A DNA stretch of 27,223 bases from CAJJDF01 sp965655625 (GTDB lineage Bacteria; Bacteroidota; Bacteroidia; Flavobacteriales_D; CAJJDF01), in contig CBFHHA010000034.1 in the NCBI GenBank assembly GCA_965655625.1, positions 1-27,223 on the forward strand, read 5' to 3'. The stretch's first letter is position 1, and each line of letters begins with the position of its first letter. The position numbers and the translations under genes were made by a program. Shown here one piece after another: positions 7,434 to 15,068 of the stretch. Below the pieces are notes generated by a model. That model worked only from the letters and a program-made list of their open reading frames with translations. It was not told the origin of the DNA and made no database searches.

Positions 7434-8018
7434 ATGATCTACCAATTCAAAGGCTTCATCCCCGTAGTCCATCCTTCTTCGTTTGTGCATCCACAAGCAA
7501 CTGTTACTGGCAATGTAATCATTGGCAAAAACGTATACATTGGCCCGGGATGTTGTTTGCGAGGGGATTGGGGAAAAATCATCATCAAAGATGGGTGCAA
7601 CGTACAAGAAAACTGTACCGTTCATATGTTTCCGGGAAAAGATACTATTTTGCACGAAGGTGCTCATATTGGCCACGGAGCTATTATTCACGGAGGAATT
7701 ATTGGGAAAAATTCCCTTATCGGAATGAATGCCGTAGTCATGGACGAAGTAGAAATTGGCGAAGAATGTATTGTGGGAGCTTTGAGTTTTGTAAAAGCAA
7801 AATCCATTATTCCAAGAAGAAGTTTGATGGCGGGAAATCCTGCTCGATTAATCAAAGAGGTTTCAGACGAAATGATAACTTGGAAAACAAAAGGAACAAA
7901 ACTGTACCAACAATTACCCAAAGATTGTCACGAAACTCTGAAGCCTTGCGAACCTTTAACCAAAGAAGAACCGGGAAGAAGTGAACAAGAGAATTTATTT
8001 AATCCCTGGGGGAGTTAA
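7434..8018 (+). CDS. Gamma-carbonic-anhydrase-family hexapeptide protein, PaaY-like
   Basis: This is a left-handed beta-helix (hexapeptide repeat) protein of 194 residues from the ATG at 7434. That start gives MIYQFKGFIPVVHPSSFVHP, the standard beginning of this family; the frame is open 15 codons further up but that extension is not family-like. Expected metal ligands are H64 (in CTVHMFPG), H81 and H86 (in GHGAIIHG), in the spacing of gamma-class carbonic anhydrases. The C-terminal part, with GNPARLIKEVSDEM and YQQLPKDCHETLKPCEPL, is typical of PaaY, the thioesterase/metal protein linked to phenylacetate breakdown. No other paa gene is near, so assigning that pathway is unsafe. It faces mltG, with an inverted repeat pair between them. 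Confidence 0.88.
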   Translation: MIYQFKGFIPVVHPSSFVHPQATVTGNVIIGKNVYIGPGCCLRGDWGKIIIKDGCNVQENCTVHMFPGKDTILHEGAHIGHGAIIHGGIIGKNSLIGMNAVVMDEVEIGEECIVGALSFVKAKSIIPRRSLMAGNPARLIKEVSDEMITWKTKGTKLYQQLPKDCHETLKPCEPLTKEEPGRSEQENLFNPWGS

Positions 8019-8033
8019 TATTTAAACGACATT

Positions 8034-8124
8034 GTCATTCCCTTGAAAAAGAGAATCTTATTCATCAGTATAATCCAATTGTAATATGCTCGCTATAAGA
8101 TTCCGGCTCGGTGGCCGGAATGAC
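8034..8124. repeat. Facing pair of family C repeats between convergent genes
   Basis: A degenerate copy reads GTCATTCCC...GAGAATCTTAT on plus from 8034. A better copy lies on minus at 8095-8124, with a stem ATTCCGGC/GCCGGAAT (8100-8107 with 8114-8121). The outer ends GTCATTC (8034-8040) and GAATGAC (8118-8124) are exact complements, as are ATCTTAT and ATAAGAT inside, so the whole 91 bases could fold as one structure. It lies between the converging ends of the PaaY-like gene and mltG, where a two-way transcription stop would be useful. No T-tract is present, so termination is a guess. Confidence 0.65.
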
Positions 8125-8145
8125 AGATGAAAACAGTTTGAATTT

Positions 8146-9186
8146 CTACCTTATCCCCTCTTTATTCAAAAAAGCATAGTATTTACGGGCATTAACATTG
8201 TGTTGTGCATTTGTTTTGGCAAAAGCATGATACCCTGAGTAATCTGGTTTAGCGCAAAAGAAAATATAATCGTGTTTTGTGTAGTTAAGAACTGCATCCA
8301 AATAACTGATAGGTGGAGTCACAATTGGTCCCGGAGGCAAACCTGAATTGAGATAGGTGTTGTAAGGCGAATCGATTAATTTATGTTTATTCAACACCCT
8401 ACGAATACTAAAATCACCTATTGCATAAACCAAAGTAGGGTCTGCTTGTAACAACATGCTTTTCTTCAACCTATTCATGTAAACACCAGCTACTTTGGTC
8501 GCTTCATCTGCCTTTTTTGTTTCGGAATATACGATGGAGGCTAATGTGGAGACTTCAGATTGGGACAAACCGATTTGCTTCGCTTTTGCGATTCTCTCCG
8601 AGTTCCAAAACCTCTTATATTCTTTGGCCATTCTAGCCAACAGTTCTTCTTTGGAAACATCCCACCACACGTTGTATGTGTTCGGAATAAATAGTGTTCG
8701 GATTGTTTCAGAATCAAAACCATATTTGTTTTGGGTTTCTTGCCTGTTCAGTAACCTCAAAAAATCATACGAAGACACCTCGATATTTTCGGTAATCTTA
8801 TTCGCTATATCCTCCAATGTTCTCGTATTATTGAGCGTAATCTGAACCTCTTTTTCACCATTTCCTTTCCTTAAATCGTTCACCAATTCATGCAAGGTAG
8901 TATTGGCCGAAATTATGTATTTTCCAGGCTCTACCGTTCTGTCTTTCAGGTTTCTAAAACCCCCATATTTCTTAAATCTCTCTGGTTTATCAATGACATT
9001 ATTGGCCACAAGCGAATCGGCCAAAGCGCTTATGGTAGTGCCAGTGGGGATATAAAATTCTATCGATTTTTGATTTTTTACTGCATTTATTCCATAAAGA
9101 TAGTGTTCGATTTTTGGATAAAAATAATAACCCGCCCCCAGCATGGTGAGAATAAAGAGATAGAAAAATAGTCTTATTTTTTTCAT
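8146..9186 (-). CDS. mltG: Endolytic peptidoglycan transglycosylase MltG
   Basis: MltG is an inner-membrane lytic transglycosylase that cuts nascent glycan strands and is thought to set their length. The 346-residue protein has a short cytoplasmic start (MKKIR), one membrane anchor at about residues 6-23, a LysM-like region (about 43-115) and the YceG catalytic domain. The catalytic glutamate is E222, in ASIVYSETKKADE, followed by KVAGVYMNRL and LLQADPTLVYAIGD, which are the family's core motifs. The length matches the E. coli protein (340). It is divergent from secA, with a 208-base gap, and has no operon partner here. A perfect Bacteroidota -7 element lies 17 bases upstream of its start. 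Confidence 0.95.
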   Translation of the reverse strand: MKKIRLFFYLFILTMLGAGYYFYPKIEHYLYGINAVKNQKSIEFYIPTGTTISALADSLVANNVIDKPERFKKYGGFRNLKDRTVEPGKYIISANTTLHELVNDLRKGNGEKEVQITLNNTRTLEDIANKITENIEVSSYDFLRLLNRQETQNKYGFDSETIRTLFIPNTYNVWWDVSKEELLARMAKEYKRFWNSERIAKAKQIGLSQSEVSTLASIVYSETKKADEATKVAGVYMNRLKKSMLLQADPTLVYAIGDFSIRRVLNKHKLIDSPYNTYLNSGLPPGPIVTPPISYLDAVLNYTKHDYIFFCAKPDYSGYHAFAKTNAQHNVNARKYYAFLNKEGIR

Positions 9187-9202
9187 TGTAATAGAATAAA
9201 AA

Positions 9203-9210
9203 CAAAGTTA
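9203..9210 (-). promoter_or_regulatory. Candidate -7 promoter element of mltG
   Basis: On the minus strand this reads TAACTTTG, a full match to the Bacteroidota primary-sigma -7 consensus TAnnTTTG. It would give a transcript starting about 10 bases before the mltG ATG. No TTTG -33 element sits at the usual spacing, so this is only a candidate. No equally good element was found for secA in the same gap. Confidence 0.35.
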
Positions 9211-9394
9211 AGGAAAAGAATCATTCCTAAATTTCTTTCTAAATCAAATTTCACTGCCAAATCTTGTATTTTAACCAATTTAAACGGATAGTTAGTCGTT
9301 TTTTCTTATTTTTATCAGCCAAATTGACTTGCAAAAAATTCAAGCACAATTATTGTAAATACAGTGACATCTAACAGTCAAAAACAAGTAACTG

Positions 9395-12300
9395 ATGATT
9401 CAAAATATCCTCAAAAAAATATTAGGAGACAACAATAAAAATGTCTTTAAAGATATAAACCCTCTGGTAGACCAAGCCAAAGAAGAATTCGACAAACTCA
9501 ATTCCATTTCTAACGATGAGTTGAGAGCAAAAACTCAAGATTTTAAGGCAAAAATAAAAGCCTACACAGCAGAAATAGACGGAAAAATAAGCGAGCTGAA
9601 AGCACAAACTCAGGACGAAAATACGGATGTAGACGCGAAAGATGAAATCTTTCAGGAGATTGAAAAGTTGGAACTAGAGTCCAATGCGCAACTCGAAGAA
9701 ATACTTCTAGAAATCCTACCTGAAGCCTTTGCGGTGGTTAAGGAAACAGCTCGTAGATTCACAGAGCATGAAGAAATTGAAGTGACTGCCTCGGAATTCG
9801 ATAAAGTGGTAGCAACACAAAAAGATGCTGTTGAAATTGACGGTGACAAAGCAATTTGGTTTAACTCTTGGACTGCGGGAGGTACTCAAGTAACTTGGGG
9901 AATGGTGCATTACGATGTGCAATTGATTGGTGGTGTAGCTTTACACACCGGAAAAATTGCCGAAATGCAAACAGGAGAAGGGAAAACATTAGTAGCTACT
10001 TTACCTGTCTACCTGAATGCTTTAGCCGGTAAAGGAGTTCACATGATTACGGTAAACGATTACCTGGCAAAAAGAGACAGCGAGTGGATGGGAACACTTT
10101 ACGAGTTCCATGGACTTTCGGTAGATTGTATTGACAAACACCAACCCAACTCGGATGCAAGGAGAAAAGCATACAACGCAGATATAACTTTTGGAACCAA
10201 CAATGAGTTTGGCTTTGATTACCTGAGAGACAACATGAGTGGTGAGGTAGATTCTTTAGTCCAAAGAAAACACCATTTTGCCATTATTGATGAGGTAGAT
10301 TCTGTATTGATTGATGATGCAAGAACTCCACTTATCATATCTGGACCAACACCAAAAGGAGATGAGCAAGAGTTCACAACTTTAAAACCAAAAGTTGAAA
10401 AACTTGTAGGCGCTCAAAGAAAATTAGCCAAAGAAAATCTTACTGTTGCGAAAGAACATTTGGCAAAAGCCGAGGACGAATCACTAGACAAAAAAACAAG
10501 AGCTGAGCACACAAAAGTAGGGCAAATGGCACTTCTTCGTTCGCACCGTGGTATGCCAAAAAATCCTGATTTAATTAAATATTTAAGTGAACCAGGAATT
10601 AAAGTTCAATTGCAAAAAGTAGAAAATTTCTACATGCAAGACCAAAGTAAAGAAATGCACAAAGTAGATTGTGAATTGTACTTTGTAATTGAAGAAAAAA
10701 ACAACCAAGTTGATTTAACAGAAAAAGGAATTGACCTAATCTCTGGAGTAGATGAACCAGATTTTTATATCCTACCAGATTTAGGAGGATTATTTGCCGA
10801 TGTAGAAAATCAAAACTTGCCTGCGGAGCAAACTGTTGCCAAGAAAGACGAAGTAATTCGTGATTACACCGTAAAAGCTGAGCGAATACACTCTATCAAT
10901 CAGTTGCTAAAAGCATATACCCTTTTTGAAAAAGACACTGAATACATCATGGTTGACGGTAAGGTGAAAATAGTAGATGAACAAACCGGGCGTGTGATGG
11001 AAGGCAGACGTTATTCAGATGGCCTTCACCAAGCGATTGAAGCAAAAGAGAGCGTTAAAATTGAAGCATCTACTCAAACCTATGCAACTATTACTCTTCA
11101 GAACTATTTCAGAATGTACCACAAATTGGCTGGTATGACTGGAACTGCAGAAACGGAAGCAGGGGAATTCTGGGACATTTACAAACTAGATGTAGTAGTA
11201 ATTCCAACGAATAAACCAATAGCAAGGGATGATAGAGAAGATTTGGTTTACAAAACTGCTCGAGAAAAATACCTTGCAGTAAGTGAAGAAATTGTAAGAC
11301 TTGTGGGTGAAAACAGGCCCGTGTTAGTGGGTACTACATCCGTTGAAATTTCGGAATACCTGAGTAGCTTATTGAATTCAAAAGGAATCAAACACAACGT
11401 ACTAAACGCAAAAAAACATCAGCAAGAAGCAGATATTGTTGCTGAAGCTGGAAAAGCAGGAGCAGTTACCATTGCCACCAACATGGCAGGAAGGGGAACA
11501 GATATTAAACTACAAGCAGGCGTAAAAGATGCAGGTGGTTTGGCTATAATTGGAACCGAACGACATGATTCTAGAAGGGTTGACAGACAATTGAGAGGTA
11601 GAGCAGGACGACAAGGTGATCCCGGTTCATCTCAATTCTTTATTTCTCTCGAAGATAACTTGATGCGACTTTTTGGTTCTGAAAGAATTGGAAAAATGAT
11701 GGACAGAATGGGCTTCAAAGAAGGTGAAGTCATTCAGCATAAAATGATTTCTAAATCCATTGAAAGAGCGCAGAAAAAAGTAGAGGAAAACAACTTTGGA
11801 ATACGAAAACACTTACTTGAGTATGATGACGTAATGAATGCACAGCGTAATTCTATTTATGCAAAAAGAAAGAATGCATTGTATGGAGACAAACTGGATT
11901 TGGATATCGCCAATACTTTATATGAAATTGCAGAAAACATCGTATTTACTGCCAAAGACATGGAAGATTTCGAAGAGTTTGAGCTGGAGTTAATCCGAAT
12001 CATGTCTATTCAATCCCCTGTAACACAGGAAGAATTCTTGAAAAGAAACGAGAATGAACTTGTTGAAATGGTATATCAAAAAGCCAAAGAAGCTTACAAC
12101 AGGAAAGTAGAATTGATGGCTAGTATGACCTACCCGGTGATTGCAAATGTGTATCAAAACGAATCGAATTCTTACGAAAACATTATCATACCCGTAACTG
12201 ACGGAAGTAAAAGCACACAAATACTGGCAAATCTGAAAGATTCGTACGAAGCTAAAGGAAAAAACATATCCAAACTGCTAGAACGAAATATAACTTTGGG

Positions 12301-12784
12301 TGTAATTGACAACGAATGGAAAGAACATTTGCGCGAAATGGATGATTTGAGGCAATCCGTGAGAGGAGCGCAGTACGAGCAAAAAGATCCTTTGTTAATT
12401 TACAAATTAGAATCTTATGAATTGTTCAAGCAAATGGTGAGCAAGGTGAATAAAGAAATCATTTCGTTCTTGATGCGAGCTAATTTACCTCAGAATGAAG
12501 GGGTGGAACAAACCAACAACGAGAAGTTGCAACAGAGATCTCAACCAAAGTTACAAACCGGCAGAACAGATATAAACCAAAGTACGCAAGCCAATCAGCA
12601 AGTTGCCAATCAACAACAAAATGGACAAAGAGTAAAGCAACAACCAGTGGTGAACGAAACAAAAATTGGCAGAAATGATCGAGTAACTATTACAAATTTG
12701 AGAAGTGGTGAAACGAAGGAAGTAAAGTACAAACAGGCTGAGCCGCTTATCAATGAAGGAACCTGGCAATTAATGCAGAAGTAA
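9395..12784 (+). CDS. secA: Preprotein translocase ATPase SecA
   Basis: SecA is the motor ATPase that drives unfolded preproteins through SecYEG. The 1129-residue protein has Walker A MQTGEGKTL (about 191-199), Walker B with IIDEVDSVLIDDARTPLI (about 297-314), the ADITFGTNNEFGFDYLRDN block, the second ATPase half with TNMAGRGTDIKL and LRGRAGRQGDPG, and helical scaffold sequences. It is longer than E. coli SecA (901) because of an extended N-terminal coiled region (about 45-105) and an insertion of about 130 residues after the DEAD-like motif (about 320-450), both common in Bacteroidota. After a Gln/Asn-rich linker the protein ends in a 40-residue tail starting KIGRND, without the Cys-rich zinc motif that normally follows such a sequence. 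It is transcribed alone. Confidence 0.97.
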   Translation: MIQNILKKILGDNNKNVFKDINPLVDQAKEEFDKLNSISNDELRAKTQDFKAKIKAYTAEIDGKISELKAQTQDENTDVDAKDEIFQEIEKLELESNAQLEEILLEILPEAFAVVKETARRFTEHEEIEVTASEFDKVVATQKDAVEIDGDKAIWFNSWTAGGTQVTWGMVHYDVQLIGGVALHTGKIAEMQTGEGKTLVATLPVYLNALAGKGVHMITVNDYLAKRDSEWMGTLYEFHGLSVDCIDKHQPNSDARRKAYNADITFGTNNEFGFDYLRDNMSGEVDSLVQRKHHFAIIDEVDSVLIDDARTPLIISGPTPKGDEQEFTTLKPKVEKLVGAQRKLAKENLTVAKEHLAKAEDESLDKKTRAEHTKVGQMALLRSHRGMPKNPDLIKYLSEPGIKVQLQKVENFYMQDQSKEMHKVDCELYFVIEEKNNQVDLTEKGIDLISGVDEPDFYILPDLGGLFADVENQNLPAEQTVAKKDEVIRDYTVKAERIHSINQLLKAYTLFEKDTEYIMVDGKVKIVDEQTGRVMEGRRYSDGLHQAIEAKESVKIEASTQTYATITLQNYFRMYHKLAGMTGTAETEAGEFWDIYKLDVVVIPTNKPIARDDREDLVYKTAREKYLAVSEEIVRLVGENRPVLVGTTSVEISEYLSSLLNSKGIKHNVLNAKKHQQEADIVAEAGKAGAVTIATNMAGRGTDIKLQAGVKDAGGLAIIGTERHDSRRVDRQLRGRAGRQGDPGSSQFFISLEDNLMRLFGSERIGKMMDRMGFKEGEVIQHKMISKSIERAQKKVEENNFGIRKHLLEYDDVMNAQRNSIYAKRKNALYGDKLDLDIANTLYEIAENIVFTAKDMEDFEEFELELIRIMSIQSPVTQEEFLKRNENELVEMVYQKAKEAYNRKVELMASMTYPVIANVYQNESNSYENIIIPVTDGSKSTQILANLKDSYEAKGKNISKLLERNITLGVIDNEWKEHLREMDDLRQSVRGAQYEQKDPLLIYKLESYELFKQMVSKVNKEIISFLMRANLPQNEGVEQTNNEKLQQRSQPKLQTGRTDINQSTQANQQVANQQQNGQRVKQQPVVNETKIGRNDRVTITNLRSGETKEVKYKQAEPLINEGTWQLMQK

Positions 12785-12933
12785 ATTGGAAGTGAAAAAG
12801 AGCCAGACACTTTGAACTCGATTCAAATACTGTTGGCGATTAACTATTCATGCTAATTAATCCCTCTATGAAATATTCTCTTACAGATCCTGAAATAAAA
12901 TCAGCATGGCAAATGTCTGAAAATAAACAACTT

Positions 12934-12982
12934 GTCATTCCGAATTTAGTTCGGAATCTCTATACATCTGTAAACAAAGAGA
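12934..12982 (+). repeat. Family C dyad repeat, copy in leader of substrate-binding lipoprotein
   Basis: The stem ATTCCGAA/TTCGGAAT (12937-12944 with 12950-12957) with loop TTTAG is preceded by GTC and followed by a second stem TCTCT/AGAGA (12957-12961 with 12978-12982). This is the same two-hairpin plan as at 7251-7288. The second stem ends 4 bases before the ATG at 12987, so the repeat makes up the immediate leader of that gene. The remaining 150 bases of the gap after secA show no terminator or ORF that I could support. Confidence 0.7.
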
Positions 12983-12986
12983 TACT

Positions 12987-13748
12987 ATGAAAAACCTTTC
13001 CCAAGCAATGACGATTATTCTATTAATCTCATTGCTTTTTTCTTGTAAGGAACAAAATGAAGTGAGAATCTTTGTTTCCTGGCCTGGCGGTGAAGGACTT
13101 CCGCATTACACCTGGAAAAAAGGGGAGCTAAAACCTACGGGGATAGAACCCGCTTTTATCGAGAGACTTTTGGAAATAGCGGACCTGCCTTATTATTACG
13201 TAACCGATTTTGAGTTCTCGGGCCAGGGTGACCCAAGAATTGAAGCGCTAGCGAGCAAAAAAGCAGACATTTGTATTCGAGCACTTTCCATCAATGACGA
13301 AAGAAAAAAGTCAATTCTGTTTACCAATCCTTATTATTTTGATGGGTTATCGGCACTGGTCAGAAAATCTGATTCGCTGTTCACATTAAGCGATTTAAAC
13401 GAAAAAAAAGTATATACCTTAGAATTTACATCGGCTCACAATTGGGCGAAAATCAACCTCATCAAAAGTACTCTGTTGACTTACGAAAAATTTGACACCG
13501 CTTTTATAAAACCGGAAGGACTTTTACTAACAAACGAAATAGACGCTTATATTTTGGATAAGAGTTTTTTGAACGAAATTGCCCTTAACAATCCAACACT
13601 GGAGGTAATGAGTCGTAAATTTACGGAAGAAAGTATCGGAATTGGAGTCTCAAAAGATCGTCCAGAATTAGTGAGAAAATTGAATAAAGCGATGGAAACA
13701 ATGAAGGAAACAGGTGAGTTTGACCACTACTTATTGCGTTTAAAATAA
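12987..13748 (+). CDS. Lipoprotein with periplasmic substrate-binding domain (SBP_bac_3-like)
   Basis: The protein has 253 residues. The N-terminus has a signal segment ending in LLFSC, so C20 is the probable lipidation site. The mature part resembles the type-2 periplasmic binding fold of amino-acid ABC transporters and related sensors: GIEPAFIERLLEIADL near 51-66, KKADICIRALSINDERKKSILFTNPYY (read in parts) near 91-117, and a C-terminal RPELVRKLNKAMETMKETGE helix. That layout matches the SBP_bac_3 family at normal length. No permease or ATPase gene is adjacent, so it may be an orphan binding protein or a degenerate relative; the ligand is unknown. It converges with the next gene, with only 2 bases between the stop codons. 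Confidence 0.75.
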   Translation: MKNLSQAMTIILLISLLFSCKEQNEVRIFVSWPGGEGLPHYTWKKGELKPTGIEPAFIERLLEIADLPYYYVTDFEFSGQGDPRIEALASKKADICIRALSINDERKKSILFTNPYYFDGLSALVRKSDSLFTLSDLNEKKVYTLEFTSAHNWAKINLIKSTLLTYEKFDTAFIKPEGLLLTNEIDAYILDKSFLNEIALNNPTLEVMSRKFTEESIGIGVSKDRPELVRKLNKAMETMKETGEFDHYLLRLK

Positions 13749-13750
13749 AC

Positions 13751-14182
13751 TTATTTCGCTGTGAGTGTTACTACTATTTTTCTATTTATAGTCTCTTTCT
13801 TCCAATTAAAATTTCCTTTGGTTGACTGAAGAAGTTTCAAAAACTCCTCTTCTTCTCTTTTTTTGAAAGAGTATTCCACGCGAGTGTATACATTGTTTTT
13901 AAACATAAATTTCCCCTCCGCTTTTATTTTGTTCATTTGGAGTTTTTTTATGGAAACATTGCCCGCAGAATACAAAGTATCGGGGAAAGGAATTGAAAAA
14001 ACACGGGAGTTGTATGATTGACTAGGAACAATTAACGAGAATACCTCGCACTTTCTTTGGTAATGGTTCATCGAAACTTGTTGTGACAATCCAATGGAGG
14101 CAAATCCAAGAAATAAAAATGCAATAAAAAAGCTGCGAAAAAATATCGCAGCTTTGTTTTGTGTAAATTGTTTACTCAACAT
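13751..14182 (-). CDS. Small secreted protein of unknown function
   Basis: I do not recognise this 143-residue protein. Its N-terminus has a basic start and a hydrophobic stretch (about residues 15-33) ending near GLSQQ, which fits a signal peptide cut by signal peptidase I; no lipobox Cys is present. The mature part is mixed, with a charged KKREEEEF segment near 107-114 and a short strand-rich end (KIVVTLTAK). The ATG at 14182 is the only reasonable start, since no ATG, GTG or TTG follows before the signal core is lost. It starts 4 bases after the stop of the third TRL-like gene, and an intrinsic terminator on this strand lies inside codons 10-18. Expression may therefore depend on read-through or on translation disrupting the hairpin. 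Confidence 0.6.
   Translation of the reverse strand: MLSKQFTQNKAAIFFRSFFIAFLFLGFASIGLSQQVSMNHYQRKCEVFSLIVPSQSYNSRVFSIPFPDTLYSAGNVSIKKLQMNKIKAEGKFMFKNNVYTRVEYSFKKREEEEFLKLLQSTKGNFNWKKETINRKIVVTLTAK
14126..14155 (-). terminator. Intrinsic terminator of the TRL-like operon, inside the next gene
   Basis: Read on minus, AAAGCTGCGA (14155-14146) pairs perfectly with TCGCAGCTTT (14138-14129) across a 7-base loop, and runs into T6 (14131-14126). This is a textbook intrinsic terminator. It begins 32 bases after the stop of the TRL-like gene ending at 14187, yet it lies within the signal-peptide codons of the next ORF (start 14182), which it spells as KAAIFFRSFF. On plus the hairpin is followed by GTTTTG, so weak activity in the other direction is possible. 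Confidence 0.8.
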
Positions 14183-14186
14183 TTAA

Positions 14187-14471
14187 TTACTTTCCTGTTA
14201 CTACTGTTGTATAAGTCGATGTAAAGAAGCCTCCCGTAATTTTTTGATCTACAGTTGCTACTTTAGTAATTCCTCCGTTCTTGGCTGCCGTGGCAATTGA
14301 TGCATCAGCATTCATTGGCATGAATCCTAAGATTACTTTGAAAGATGCTTCTCCTGTTTTAGAGTCAGGTCCTCCTTCGTTATCAGTAATAAACAAAGGT
14401 CCTGAAACTGAACAAGAAGTTAATGCCAAAATTGACACCGCTAAAATTGATTTTAAAATTGTGTTTTTCAT
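14187..14471 (-). CDS. TRL-like lipoprotein, third of tandem array
   Basis: This 94-residue lipoprotein has a lipobox LTSC with C20 as the probable lipidated residue. The mature part follows the TRL-like family pattern (named after a tRNA-associated locus protein): a short ITDNEGG start, KTGEASFKVILGF, a DASIATAAKNGGITKVATVD block, and the ending YTTVVTGK. The function of this family is not known. It is the last of three similar genes on this strand, 10 bases after the previous one, and is followed by a strong terminator. Its DASIATAAKNGGI block is the most typical of the three. Confidence 0.8.
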   Translation of the reverse strand: MKNTILKSILAVSILALTSCSVSGPLFITDNEGGPDSKTGEASFKVILGFMPMNADASIATAAKNGGITKVATVDQKITGGFFTSTYTTVVTGK

Positions 14472-14481
14472 GATGTTTTTT

Positions 14482-14781
14482 TTATTCCCCGGTTACTATT
14501 ACTTCTACTTTTTGAAACACAAAATAGTTTGTTGTCTTTACATCGACACATCCAATCTTGTTAATCCCTCCTTTTTTTGCAGCTTCAATTACTCCAAAAC
14601 TTTTGTTTGTCACAATTAACCCAGTAGCTAATTGCATTCCCGAAGAGGCTCCAAAAATAATATTTGTTTTTGATACTCCTTTTTTATTTCCTATGTAATT
14701 GTTCGTTACAGCATATGGCCTTGTCATTGAACAAGAGGACATTAGTGCTATTCCAATTATTGCTGGTATAAATTTTTTCAT
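14482..14781 (-). CDS. TRL-like lipoprotein, second of tandem array
   Basis: This 99-residue lipoprotein has a lipobox MSSC (C17). It shares with its neighbours a TNNYIGNKKGVSKTNIIFG segment, a KKGGINKIGCVDVKT block and the ending VEVIVTGE. It differs in having a longer middle part (SSGMQLATGLIVTNKSFG) and an extra Cys in the GCVD position. It lies 26 bases after the first gene and 10 bases before the third, so the three are very likely one transcript. Its function is unknown. Confidence 0.78.
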   Translation of the reverse strand: MKKFIPAIIGIALMSSCSMTRPYAVTNNYIGNKKGVSKTNIIFGASSGMQLATGLIVTNKSFGVIEAAKKGGINKIGCVDVKTTNYFVFQKVEVIVTGE

Positions 14782-14807
14782 TTTTATTGTATTTTTAAAA
14801 TTGATTA

Positions 14808-15068
14808 TTAATCTCCTGTTACGATTGTAGTTGCTTTTGGAATAAAAAACATTGTGACTTTGGTCTCTGCAATCCCTACTTTAGTAATCTTTCCATTTTT
14901 CATGGCTGCCTGGTAAGAATAATCGGCTTTCGTGTTTGTAGTTTTTGCTTGCACCATCCCTACTTTTGAACCAACTGGATTATTCGTCACAATTGCAGTA
15001 TGCGAAACAGTACAAGACCCAAGTCCAAGGGCCGCTAAACCAACAAAGGCTGCTTTTAATTTGTTCAT
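14808..15068 (-). CDS. TRL-like lipoprotein, first of tandem array
   Basis: This 86-residue lipoprotein has a lipobox LGSC (C19). The mature part has the shared TNNPVGSKVGMVQAKTTNT segment, a YQAAMKNGKITKVGIAETK block and the ending ATTIVTGD. It is the promoter-proximal gene of the array. Upstream, on minus, TATTATTG at 15098-15091 matches seven of eight positions of TAnnTTTG-type -7 elements, which is weak support for a promoter. The 208-base gap to the divergent flippase gene holds nothing else that I can name. Confidence 0.78.
   Translation of the reverse strand: MNKLKAAFVGLAALGLGSCTVSHTAIVTNNPVGSKVGMVQAKTTNTKADYSYQAAMKNGKITKVGIAETKVTMFFIPKATTIVTGD

Noticed and set aside
7038..7691. 217-codon minus-strand ORF across the ALDH-like gene end and the PaaY-like gene start
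   Set aside because: It runs antisense to two well-supported genes and through two dyad repeats, and has no family-like motif.
7376..7984. 202-codon plus-strand ORF overlapping the PaaY-like gene in another frame
   Set aside because: Its product is rich in Arg, Trp and Tyr with no recognisable motif, while the overlapping frame has a full hexapeptide protein with metal ligands.
6062..8124. CRISPR array or insertion sequence in the repeat-rich gaps
   Set aside because: Repeats are few, differ in type and orientation, and have no regular spacers; no transposase ORF is present.
8495..8845. 116-codon plus-strand ORF inside mltG
   Set aside because: It is a shadow of mltG, whose minus-strand frame has the catalytic E222 and the whole YceG domain.
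14281..14619. 112-codon plus-strand ORF across two TRL-like genes
   Set aside because: It is antisense to two lipoproteins with lipobox and family motifs, and its sequence is low-complexity hydrophobic.
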